Positions 44,587 to 51,604 of a DNA stretch of 54,296 nt are shown here, one piece after another; the stretch's first letter is position 1; each line of letters opens with the position of its first letter. The DNA comes from Paludibacter sp. GTDB lineage: Bacteria; Bacteroidota; Bacteroidia; Bacteroidales; Paludibacteraceae. A model generated the notes under the pieces. That model saw only the letters and a program-made list of their open reading frames with translations. It did not search any database and had not been told where the DNA came from. The position numbers and the translations under genes are program-made. The stretch spans positions 1 through 54,296 of the forward strand of contig DAIDKM010000011.1 in NCBI GenBank assembly GCA_027450045.1, read 5' to 3'.

Positions 44587-44943
44587 GTGACACTCTCCAA
44601 AGAAAAAACGGTACAACGAAAAATGGTTGCGATGCAACCAAAAGAAAAAAAGTTGCAGAGAAAATTCATTGCGGTGCAACGAAAAGAAAATGCAGTGCGG
44701 AGAAAAATTATTACAGCGCAACGAAAAGAAAATACAGTGCAGAGAAAAGAAAATACAGTGCAGAGAAAAATCATTGCAGTGCAACGCAAAGAAAATGCAG
44801 TGCAGAGAAAAATCATTGCAACGCAACGAAAAGAAAATGCAGTGCACAGAAAAATCATTGCAGCGCAACGAAAAGAAAATGCAGTGCACAGAAAAATCAT
44901 TGCAGTGCAACGAGAAAAGAAAAGTCTGCATCATAAATATTAA
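44587..44943 (+). CDS. Possible Lys/Arg-rich heptad-repeat protein
   Basis: This 118-codon frame begins with GTG 22 bases after the AraC stop and ends in TAA at 44941-44943. It consists of fifteen uninterrupted seven-residue units, mostly alternating AVQRKEN and AVQRKII, then SLHHKY. Coding is suggested because Q-R is written as CAA-CGA in some units and CAG-AGA (or CAA-CGC) in others, so the DNA varies while the residues stay. Against coding: no ribosome-binding site or promoter is seen, and other frames are open on both strands because the unit length is a multiple of three. No homologous family is recognised. A basic amphipathic helix or nucleic-acid binder would be a guess. Confidence 0.4.
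   Translation: MTLSKEKTVQRKMVAMQPKEKKLQRKFIAVQRKENAVRRKIITAQRKENTVQRKENTVQRKIIAVQRKENAVQRKIIATQRKENAVHRKIIAAQRKENAVHRKIIAVQREKKSLHHKY
44608..44922. repeat. Array of fifteen 21-bp tandem units
   Basis: Fifteen consecutive 21-bp units with no indels alternate as two types, giving a 42-bp higher-order period. Units are most alike in the middle (44755-44900) and decay toward the left edge. Many contain TGCAGTGCA or TTGCAGTGCAA, which are small palindromes. There are no unique spacers, so it is not a CRISPR array. Confidence 0.85.
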
Positions 44944-44973
44944 TATACATCCCAAAAGGCCTTTTTTTGAAAG

Positions 44974-45007
44974 AACTTTGTTCGATATTATAATATTGAA
45001 CAAAGTT
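44974..45007. promoter_or_regulatory. 34-bp near-perfect palindrome upstream of the FN3-like gene
   Basis: AACTTTGTTC (44974-44983) and GAACAAAGTT (44998-45007) enclose ATATTATAATAT; 32 of 34 positions are symmetric. It ends 14 bases before the -33 box of the next gene, where an activator or repressor would bind. Confidence 0.7.
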
Positions 45008-45020
45008 GCCCTTAAAAAAC

Positions 45021-45051
45021 TTGCATCAGACAATCAGATTGCATAGTTTTG
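45021..45051 (+). promoter_or_regulatory. Promoter of the FN3-like gene
   Basis: TTG (45021-45023), a 20-base spacer and TAGTTTTG (45044-45051) match the Bacteroidota consensus; ATG lies 29 bases downstream. Confidence 0.8.
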
Positions 45052-45080
45052 CCGGATATTAATTTTAAAAACAAAAAAAT

Positions 45081-45704
45081 ATGAAAGCCCACACAGCCGT
45101 TTTGCACATTAACAGCAAAAATCCTATGGAAGTAGCACAATTGGGAAGTAAAGTATCCACTGGTATGGCAGCCAATAAAGCTGTCTTTGTTAATCCGGAT
45201 CCCACACTGGAAGTACTGGATCCGGAAAAAGAGAAACTAAACAAGTTATTAAGCGAAAAAGATGGAAGTAAAGTAAAAAATCAGGAAATAAAAGACCAGG
45301 CCGCTGTTGTCTTTGCTCTGATAAAGTCAGAACTCGCTTACGTCAACAAAGTAGCTCAGGGAGATAAAATGCTGATTTTACTTTCGGGTTTCGATTGTAA
45401 TAATGATCCTGCCATGCGGAATATTCCCGGGAAAGCGTTGATTAAACGGGTGGAAGATGGCAACCTCTCTTGCAGTGCAAAAATATACGTGGAGGCATTA
45501 GCCGATGCCGACCGTTACAAAGTGGAAATAACCACCACCCCTACTGATCCGAAAAGCTGGAAAACCGTTCTCGACTATGGAGCGTTAAATAAAATAGAGA
45601 TCCGCGATCTTGCCAGAGGTGAGGAAATCTATATCCGGGTAAGTGGCGGAAATACCCTTGGTTGGGGAATTCCCAGCGAACAGGTAAGCTTTATCCCACG
45701 CTGA
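45081..45704 (+). CDS. Orphan protein with C-terminal fibronectin type III-like domain
   Basis: This 207-residue protein has no signal peptide or membrane segment. Residues 1 to about 95 are mostly helical (MEVAQLGSKVSTGMAANKAV, KDQAAVVFALIKSELAYVNK). Residues of about 115-205 have the strand pattern of an FN3 module (YKVEITTTPTDPKSWKTVLD, EEIYIRVSGGNTLGWGIPS). The family resembles small Bacteroidota hypothetical proteins with an FN3 tail; function unknown. It has its own strong promoter beneath a large palindrome, suggesting tight regulation. Confidence 0.7.
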   Translation: MKAHTAVLHINSKNPMEVAQLGSKVSTGMAANKAVFVNPDPTLEVLDPEKEKLNKLLSEKDGSKVKNQEIKDQAAVVFALIKSELAYVNKVAQGDKMLILLSGFDCNNDPAMRNIPGKALIKRVEDGNLSCSAKIYVEALADADRYKVEITTTPTDPKSWKTVLDYGALNKIEIRDLARGEEIYIRVSGGNTLGWGIPSEQVSFIPR

Positions 45705-45715
45705 TAGAAAGTCTG

Positions 45716-45754
45716 AATAATGGAGTAATAGAGTAACGGAATAACGGAGTAACT
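45716..45754. repeat. Degenerate GGAGTAAC/GGAATAAC tandem repeat
   Basis: GGAGTAATAGAGTAACGGAA followed by TAACGGAGTAAC; four imperfect units of about 8-10 bases. Confidence 0.6.
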
Positions 45755-45890
45755 GGATGTATGGGATATTCCTGCTGCATGATGGCATCGTGTGGCACAA
45801 GGCATCCGACTTTGTTAATTTTGTCACGTTAAATAAGCACAAATCATAAACTTTGCATGTGAAATTATTTTTTACGCCAATTATTCATGG

Positions 45891-45930
45891 TAACTTTGAA
45901 TGATTTCTTGATAATCGCTTCAAGAAATCA
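45891..45930 (+). promoter_or_regulatory. -7 element followed by a 10-bp inverted repeat, first lipoprotein gene
   Basis: TAACTTTG (45891-45898) is followed two bases later by TGATTTCTTG and CAAGAAATCA (45901-45910, 45921-45930), a perfect inverted repeat at the expected transcript start. The leader to the ATG is about 120 bases. No TTG at -33. Confidence 0.55.
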
Positions 45931-46026
45931 TTCTCAAATCAAAAACTCTACAGAGAATTTTACGACGTAAAGCCTGATATAGTTATCTCTGATGCCCTCA
46001 ACAATGGTTTTAATCTATAAAACAAC

Positions 46027-46479
46027 ATGCCTGTGAAAAAAACCATTCTTATTGCTTGTACAGGACTACTATTCATTAGTTTATTGACTCAATGTAAAAA
46101 AGACGATACTCCAGTCAATATTGTATTGTACAACCAACCTTTACCGGTTATTCAAAAGTATATCACAGGAAATTGGTCTCTTAAATATATAGAAGGAGGA
46201 TTTATGTATCAGAAATTTATTGAGAAAAATAATTCATATATAAAATTGACTCCGACACATGTTATAATGGGAGATAATCTACGAGGTGTTACTGTTGATA
46301 CCACCATTATATGGGTTAACACAACCGATATGTTCAATCAACAAACTTATCTATTAAGTTTTTATTGGAAAGGCAACGTCTTCCCAGAAGATTATGTTGT
46401 TGATCAAATTAAAAATGATACTTTAATTATTATTGATAATGCTTATGATGGCTATTATTACTATTATGTAAAACAATAA
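46027..46479 (+). CDS. Small AT-rich lipoprotein, lipocalin-like
   Basis: This 150-residue protein has a lipoprotein signal (basic VKK, hydrophobic stretch, cysteine in LLTQCKKDD at C23). The mature part is beta-rich (YITGNWSLKYIEGGF, LTPTHVIMGD, TYLLSFYWKG) with a GNW motif as in lipocalin-like Bacteroidota lipoproteins. It ends in a tyrosine run (YDGYYYYYVKQ). It is visibly more AT-rich than the flanking housekeeping genes. Function unknown. A second small lipoprotein gene follows 45 bases later. Confidence 0.72.
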   Translation: MPVKKTILIACTGLLFISLLTQCKKDDTPVNIVLYNQPLPVIQKYITGNWSLKYIEGGFMYQKFIEKNNSYIKLTPTHVIMGDNLRGVTVDTTIIWVNTTDMFNQQTYLLSFYWKGNVFPEDYVVDQIKNDTLIIIDNAYDGYYYYYVKQ

Positions 46480-46504
46480 ACAACAAACTTAATTATTAAT
46501 AACC

Positions 46505-46528
46505 ATGAAACGCTTTATGATTTTATGA
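46505..46528 (+). CDS. Possible 7-codon leader peptide overlapping the next start
   Basis: ATG at 46505 reads MKRFMIL and stops at TGA 46526-46528, overlapping the next gene's ATG (46525-46527) as ATGA. It could couple translation, or be the frameshifted remnant of a longer signal peptide. Confidence 0.3.
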   Translation: MKRFMIL

Positions 46529-46989
46529 AAGCTTGTTTGTTGATTATTTTCGTTGCTTTATTGGTAATAATTTCACTCAATAGTTGTTCTAAGGAAGTAG
46601 CTAAATCTATTTTCTTTTCTGGATATTCTGACTGCAAAAGTTCTACTCAGAATAGTGGAACATATTCTTTGTCGGATATTGATTCGGAATATATTCAATA
46701 TTCTACATTAGAACCTAGTGTATTAGCTATTATACATCACAATCTACTTTTAAATTGTGAATTAAAAAGCTTTATAGTTGACAGCAAAATAGTGTCTGAT
46801 ACAATAAAAATATCATATACAGCTATAGGCAATGATGCCAATTGTCTTTGTAAAAGAGATATTGGTTATTCCATTAAAGAATTACCATATGCTTTATATG
46901 TTGTACAAATTCGACTAGATAACTTTCTGTATGCAACTTTTAATCTTGATTTTTCAAGTAAAGCACAAGGTGAAATTGTTCTAAAATAA
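46525..46989 (+). CDS. Small AT-rich lipoprotein of unknown function
   Basis: This 154-residue protein has a lipoprotein signal (MKACLLIIFVALLVIISLNSC, modified cysteine C21). The mature part has several cysteines (DCKSST, LLNCELK, DANCLCKRD) that may form disulfides in the periplasm. No domain is recognised. It shares the AT-rich composition of the gene before it and may form a pair with it. Confidence 0.65.
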   Translation: MKACLLIIFVALLVIISLNSCSKEVAKSIFFSGYSDCKSSTQNSGTYSLSDIDSEYIQYSTLEPSVLAIIHHNLLLNCELKSFIVDSKIVSDTIKISYTAIGNDANCLCKRDIGYSIKELPYALYVVQIRLDNFLYATFNLDFSSKAQGEIVLK

Positions 46990-47002
46990 AGAAGATGCTA
47001 TT

Positions 47003-47110
47003 ATGAAAAAATATATTCTATTATTATTCCTCCCCGTCTCGTCGGATTTGCAATCTGACGACGGAATGGAGTATAAGGATATGTTATCCGAAAAGAAAAT
47101 ACCTAATTAG
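47003..47110 (+). pseudogene. Truncated third secreted-protein start with REP-like hairpin
   Basis: A 35-codon frame starts MKKYILLLFLPVSSD like a signal peptide and stops at 47108-47110. Its early part contains a hairpin, CGTCGGAT and ATCTGACG (47040-47060), of a REP-like kind. A second frame across the same bases reads to TAA at 47168 ending NLSEEWKQFVTD, so a frameshift or an inserted repeat may have broken a longer gene. Confidence 0.45.
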
Positions 47111-47226
47111 TCCAGGTTTGGTGCAGCGTAACTTGAGTGAGGAGTGGAAACAGTTTGTAACTGATTAAAAAGTTGAAATTTTTCAATGTTTGGGGGACAA
47201 GGCAGGAGGCTTGCGTCAGTGGCGTT

Positions 47227-47303
47227 TTCGAGCTTGGGTTATGAAGCCGGCATGAAGCGTTGGAGAAACATCTAAAAGAAGCCAAATAGCAGCTTGTAGC
47301 ATT
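47227..47303 (+). pseudogene. Decayed copy of the patatin gene 3' end
   Basis: About 75 bases match the patatin gene at 43002-43079 across its last 21 codons, its TAG stop and the following CTTGTAGCATT. There are a one-base insertion near the start, a one-base deletion (AAAGCG to AAGCG) and several substitutions. It cannot be read as protein in one frame. Homology stops abruptly on the left at 47227. Confidence 0.85.
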
Positions 47304-47319
47304 AATTGATTCTAATCTT

Positions 47320-47327
47320 TAGTTTTG
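47320..47327 (+). promoter_or_regulatory. -7 element (TAGTTTTG) for the TonB receptor gene
   Basis: TAnnTTTG match 60 bases before the ATG; a TTG lies 23 bases upstream inside the patatin remnant. Confidence 0.55.
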
Positions 47328-47387
47328 CATTAGATTCTCGCGATTCATTTGCTGTCTGAAATAATTCAAATCTCAAACACGACACAA

Positions 47388-49553
47388 ATGAAAATCGCAT
47401 GGATTCTTTTCTCAATCGTTTTATCGGCATTCTCGTTTCATTTAAACGCACAAAACACGTTTAAAGCTATTCTAAAAGATGACGCTACAGAAGAACCTAT
47501 TATTGGAGCGGCTGTCACCATCGATTCGTTGAGACTCGGCGCTGTGACCGATACAACCGGATTGGTAACGCTTACGCATATCCCTAACGGTAATTTTCAA
47601 CTCAAATTCAAATCGATGGGATATTCGACAAAAACCGAAACATGGCACTTTCCATTAACGTCACGCAATAAGGTTTTTGATATTGATTTGGAACCTTCTA
47701 CAAATGAAATGAATGAAGTGGTTGTTTCCATCACGCGAAGCAACCGGAGCATCGAAGACATTCCCATCAAGATAGATGTAGTTGCCGCAGATGACCTGGG
47801 AGAAAAAGGGATGATGCACCCATCAAATATATCATCTGCTTTCAATGAAACTCCCGGCGTGATGGCACAACAAACATCCATGGTCAGTGGAGCAAGTACG
47901 TTGCGCATGTTAGGATTACCAGGCCGATACACTATGATATTGAATGATGGAATGCCTATATATCAAGGCTTCTCGGGTGATTTGAGTATCACTCAGATTG
48001 CTCCGATGAATTTACAACAAATGGAATTTATTAAAGGCAACGCCTCAACTTTATATGGAGGTGGAGCTATCGGCGGAGTGCTCGATCTGATAACAAAGCA
48101 GCCTCAAAAACAACGAAACCTCTCTTTCCTTCTCAATGGTACTTCGGGAAAAGGATTTGACGGCAGTGAATATTACGCACAACGATGGAATAAAATAGGC
48201 GTTACACTGTTTTCCACATACGATCATTCTTCTGCATACGATCCCTTCCATACCGGCTTTTCAGCAATTCCACAAAATGGACGGTTTACTATCAGTCCCA
48301 AACTGTTTCTTTACTTTGACAAGAACACTACTGCCTGGTTTGGCATTAATACCCTATTTGAAAAAAGTTTGGGTGGCGATATGAACGTAATTGCAGGGAA
48401 GGCAGACAGTACACACCAATATTTTCAACGGAACAATTCAACCCGATTATCAACTCAATTTTCTTTGAATCATCATTTCAGTGACAAAAGTCAATTGAAT
48501 GTAAAAAACAGTGTCAGCTATTTTGGCAACAATCTTCAACAACCGGCTTTCAATTCAACCGGACGGGAAATCGCTTCATTCAGTGAAGTCAACTATCAAT
48601 ATTCAGCGCCTGTTTCCGAATGGGTTGTCGGTGCCAATCTTTGGACAGATCATTATCAAACAATCCAATCTACACAGCCTCATTATCAGCTTACAACAGT
48701 CAGCGCTTTTGCACAAAACACAATAACGCCATCTCCCTGGTTTACGCTTGAGAGTGGACTGCGGTTAGATGAAAGTAATGTATCGATTAACACGCAGAAA
48801 AAAGAATTTTTTGTTCTTCCTGAACTCCATGCCTTATTCAAGGCAAATACACATTGGAGCACGCGTCTTGGCGGAGGATTAGGATATAAAATGCCATCGC
48901 CGTTTGGTTTCGAAAACGATCAGTACAATTATGCAACGCTTCCACCGTTAAACGTTGCCCAAACATTAGCAGAACGCAGTTTTGGCGGCAATTGGGATTT
49001 TATCTATCAGACTAATGGAGATGGAATTACGTTCAGTCTTGACGAAATGCTTTTTGCCAATCGGGTGAACCATCCCCTTGTTGAACAAAACAACAACTCA
49101 TTGATCAATGCCAACGGATACCTTCTGTCACAAGGAAGCGCAACCAATGCGACCGTGATCATCGGCGATCTCAATCTTTGGGCAGGTTATACCTACACAT
49201 TAACACAGAATCATTTCAATGGGCAAACCTCTTGGCACCCACTCACACCAAAACATTTGCTCTATTTGGATTTTGCTTATGAGGCCGAAAATAATTTTCG
49301 TATTACCACGGAGGCTGATTATGCAAGCCAACAACAATTGTATGATGGAACGATGGGGAAACAAACTTTCATAGTCAACTTTTTAGCTGAGAAAATATGG
49401 AAACACTTTAATATATTTATGAATGTAGAAAACCTAACGAATGTACGGCAAAATAAACTTTATACAGGATCCATTACCCATCCGGTGTTTGAAAATGTTT
49501 ATGCTCCGTTAGAAGGACGAATGTTCAATGTTGGTATTCAAATTCATGTATAA
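47388..49553 (+). CDS. TonB-dependent receptor with carboxypeptidase-like domain
   Basis: About 721 residues: signal peptide (ILFSIVLSAFSFHLNAQ), a carboxypeptidase regulatory-like beta-sandwich (about residues 22-105: EEPIIGAAVTIDSL, GAVTDTTGLVTL), a plug domain (about 115-225: TPGVMAQQT, FIKGNASTLYGGGAIGGV) and an outer-membrane barrel ending in RMFNVGIQIHV. No SusD partner is present; the next genes are a two-component system and an RND efflux set. That pattern is seen for metal or antimicrobial systems, so copper, zinc or siderophore handling is a guess. The start at 47388 (MKIAWILFS) gives a proper signal peptide. Confidence 0.88.
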   Translation: MKIAWILFSIVLSAFSFHLNAQNTFKAILKDDATEEPIIGAAVTIDSLRLGAVTDTTGLVTLTHIPNGNFQLKFKSMGYSTKTETWHFPLTSRNKVFDIDLEPSTNEMNEVVVSITRSNRSIEDIPIKIDVVAADDLGEKGMMHPSNISSAFNETPGVMAQQTSMVSGASTLRMLGLPGRYTMILNDGMPIYQGFSGDLSITQIAPMNLQQMEFIKGNASTLYGGGAIGGVLDLITKQPQKQRNLSFLLNGTSGKGFDGSEYYAQRWNKIGVTLFSTYDHSSAYDPFHTGFSAIPQNGRFTISPKLFLYFDKNTTAWFGINTLFEKSLGGDMNVIAGKADSTHQYFQRNNSTRLSTQFSLNHHFSDKSQLNVKNSVSYFGNNLQQPAFNSTGREIASFSEVNYQYSAPVSEWVVGANLWTDHYQTIQSTQPHYQLTTVSAFAQNTITPSPWFTLESGLRLDESNVSINTQKKEFFVLPELHALFKANTHWSTRLGGGLGYKMPSPFGFENDQYNYATLPPLNVAQTLAERSFGGNWDFIYQTNGDGITFSLDEMLFANRVNHPLVEQNNNSLINANGYLLSQGSATNATVIIGDLNLWAGYTYTLTQNHFNGQTSWHPLTPKHLLYLDFAYEAENNFRITTEADYASQQQLYDGTMGKQTFIVNFLAEKIWKHFNIFMNVENLTNVRQNKLYTGSITHPVFENVYAPLEGRMFNVGIQIHV

Positions 49554-49572
49554 ATTGACGTTGATGCAAGCA

Positions 49573-49593
49573 AAGCAGGAAGCATTCTTGCTT
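49573..49593. promoter_or_regulatory. Inverted repeat overlapping the -33 box of the two-component/RND operon
   Basis: AAGCAGGAA and TTCTTGCTT (one G-U pair) around GCA; the right arm contains the TTG of the next promoter. No T-run follows, so an operator is as likely as a weak terminator. Confidence 0.5.
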
Positions 49594-49618
49594 ATATGAC
49601 ATAAAAGCTTTAGATTTG
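49588..49618 (+). promoter_or_regulatory. Promoter of the two-component/RND operon
   Basis: TTG (49588-49590), 20-base spacer and TAGATTTG (49611-49618) match the Bacteroidota consensus; the ATG is 58 bases downstream. Confidence 0.8.
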
Positions 49619-49676
49619 CCTTAGATTTTCGTTGTTCTTTTGCAAAACAAACCCTTGTATCGCTAAGCACAGAACC

Positions 49677-50354
49677 ATGAAGCTACTAATTGTCGAAGAT
49701 GAAGTGGATCTCCTGATTGCCATCAGCAATTACCTCACAAAAGAGAATTATCTCTGTGAGTTAGCGGACAGTTTCCACAAAGCGGAAGAAAAAATACTCC
49801 TGTACGAGTACGATATTATTCTTCTCGACATAACATTAGGCGATGGCAATGGCCTTGACTTGCTCAAAACCATCAAAAAACATAATGTGCAAGCCGGCAT
49901 CATCATTCTTTCCGCCAAAAACTCGTTGGATGATAAGATCAGCGGGTTAGATTTAGGCGCGGACGATTATATGACCAAACCTTTTCAGCTCACGGAATTG
50001 AATTCACGCATCAAAGCTCTTTTGAGGCGGCGGAAGTTCGACGGAAGCCATTTAGTCGCGTTTAATGAGATCGCATTGGACACCGACAGCAAGTCAGTCA
50101 TCGTCAATCAGCAACGCATCACCCTTACCCGCAAAGAATACGAGCTTTTGCTCTATTTTATGATCAATAAAAACCGCGTATTGACCAAAGAAGCCATTGC
50201 CGAACATCTCTGGGAAGATAATGTCGATTTATCCGACAATTTTGACTTCATCTACACCCACATGAACAACCTACGTAAGAAAATAAAGCGATGTGGCGGT
50301 AACGATTACATAAAAACGCTTTACGGAATGGGTTATCAATTTACCGACCAATGA
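49677..50354 (+). CDS. OmpR-family response regulator of the RND module
   Basis: This 225-residue regulator has a receiver domain (about residues 1-118; E7-D8 pocket, phosphoacceptor D51 in LLDITLGDG, lysine in YMTKPFQLT) and a winged-helix domain (about 127-222; HLWEDNVDLSDNFDFIYTHM). The start at 49677 (MKLLIVEDEVD) is where the family begins; an earlier in-frame ATG at 49632 adds a cysteine-rich extension. Its last four bases overlap the kinase start (ATGA), so the two are translationally coupled. The overlap and position suggest control of the downstream TolC/adaptor/RND genes. Confidence 0.92.
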   Translation: MKLLIVEDEVDLLIAISNYLTKENYLCELADSFHKAEEKILLYEYDIILLDITLGDGNGLDLLKTIKKHNVQAGIIILSAKNSLDDKISGLDLGADDYMTKPFQLTELNSRIKALLRRRKFDGSHLVAFNEIALDTDSKSVIVNQQRITLTRKEYELLLYFMINKNRVLTKEAIAEHLWEDNVDLSDNFDFIYTHMNNLRKKIKRCGGNDYIKTLYGMGYQFTDQ

Positions 50355-51601
50355 AGTTTCTGACCAAAATCAATCGTAACTTCTTTATGTTGTTTGCCGC
50401 TATGCTACTGGTGATTTGCATAGCCGGATATTTCATTCTCCAGGCCATGTTTTTGGAAAGCGCAAGAGAAAGTTTAGCCCGCAAAGCCATCCTCATTCAA
50501 CATCAAATAGAACAAACCGGCAAACTCCCTGAGTTCGACCCATTGTCGCAGGTAAATGTGATAGCGAAACCGGTGGGCAGATTAAAACCATCCATCAAAG
50601 AAATCGAGTTGTTCAATTCGCACGAAGATGAGCTGGAACCTTACGCGGAATACAACAAAACAATACTCATCAACGGCATTTATTACAACATTCAGTTGCG
50701 CGAAGAAACCATCGAGAAAGATGATCTTATTTATTCTTTAGGTGTGGCGCTTTTTTTGTTGTTAGTCGCCACCTTTTCCATCTCATTTTTCGTCAACAGA
50801 AGAATGAACAAGACTATTTGGAAAGGATTTGAGGAAAATCTGCACGCGATAGAACAATTCAACTTCCGCAACAACGAACCGCTTCATCTTGAATCGACGC
50901 ACATTGATGAGTTCGACCGTTTGAACACCATCGTTTACGGTTTGACAAACAAATTGAAAGAAGATTATCGTTCCTTGAAAGAGTTTACCGAGAACGCCTC
51001 GCACGAATTGCAAACCCCTTTGGCCATTGTGCTCCTCAACTTGGAAGAGTTGTTGCAACAACCGCTCAACGAAGATGCTTTTAAGAAAACCATCACATCC
51101 ATCAACGCCCTGAAACGGCTTTCGCACCTTAATCAAAGCCTTTTACTTCTGGCAAAAATCGAAAACAATCAATTCTCAGCCGAAGAAAACGTTGACATGA
51201 ACGAGGTGTTGCAACGCAAATTGATTGAGTTTGAACCGCTGCTGCACGCAAAGAAAATTACGGTAGAATGGACCGAAAAAGCAGCCTGTTTTTGGAAAAT
51301 AAATCACTATCTTGCGGAAATTTTGATCAACAACTTGCTGTCGAATGCCGTGAACCACAACATTCCCCACGGAACTATCACGATTAGAACAAAGAACAAC
51401 GAGTTCCTGATTTGCAATACCGGAAATAAAGGTCAATTTAGCGATGAAACCATCTTCAACCGCTTTGTAAAAGGCGATTCAAAGTCGCATGGTTTGGGAT
51501 TGGCCATTGTAAAACAAATATGCGCAACACACAACGCAGCCATTCATTACGAACAAAAAGAACGCCATTGTTTCCAACTAACTTTACCAAAATATCAATG
51601 A
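50351..51601 (+). CDS. Histidine kinase of the RND module
   Basis: This 416-residue sensor kinase has membrane segments at about residues 12-33 and 129-149 with a periplasmic loop of about 95 residues. H218 (ENASHELQTPLA) is phosphorylated, the N box is NNLLSNAVNH, and the G2 box is SHGLGLAIVKQI. The core is degenerate around G1 (CNTGNKG). The loop has no recognised sensor fold. It starts inside the response regulator stop and ends four bases before the TolC-like gene. Confidence 0.9.
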   Translation: MKFLTKINRNFFMLFAAMLLVICIAGYFILQAMFLESARESLARKAILIQHQIEQTGKLPEFDPLSQVNVIAKPVGRLKPSIKEIELFNSHEDELEPYAEYNKTILINGIYYNIQLREETIEKDDLIYSLGVALFLLLVATFSISFFVNRRMNKTIWKGFEENLHAIEQFNFRNNEPLHLESTHIDEFDRLNTIVYGLTNKLKEDYRSLKEFTENASHELQTPLAIVLLNLEELLQQPLNEDAFKKTITSINALKRLSHLNQSLLLLAKIENNQFSAEENVDMNEVLQRKLIEFEPLLHAKKITVEWTEKAACFWKINHYLAEILINNLLSNAVNHNIPHGTITIRTKNNEFLICNTGNKGQFSDETIFNRFVKGDSKSHGLGLAIVKQICATHNAAIHYEQKERHCFQLTLPKYQ

Positions 51602-51604
51602 ATT

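Noticed and set aside
44608-44922. The tandem array as a CRISPR locus.
   Set aside because: Units are contiguous without spacers, and no cas gene is near.
44337-45033. Long minus-strand frames across the 21-bp array (187 and 175 codons) rich in Phe/Cys.
   Set aside because: They exist only because a 21-bp unit without stops is open in several frames; they overlap the AraC gene and have no start context.
47103-47285. A 60-codon minus-strand frame overlapping the patatin remnant.
   Set aside because: It crosses a degraded duplicate and a gap, with no domain or promoter.
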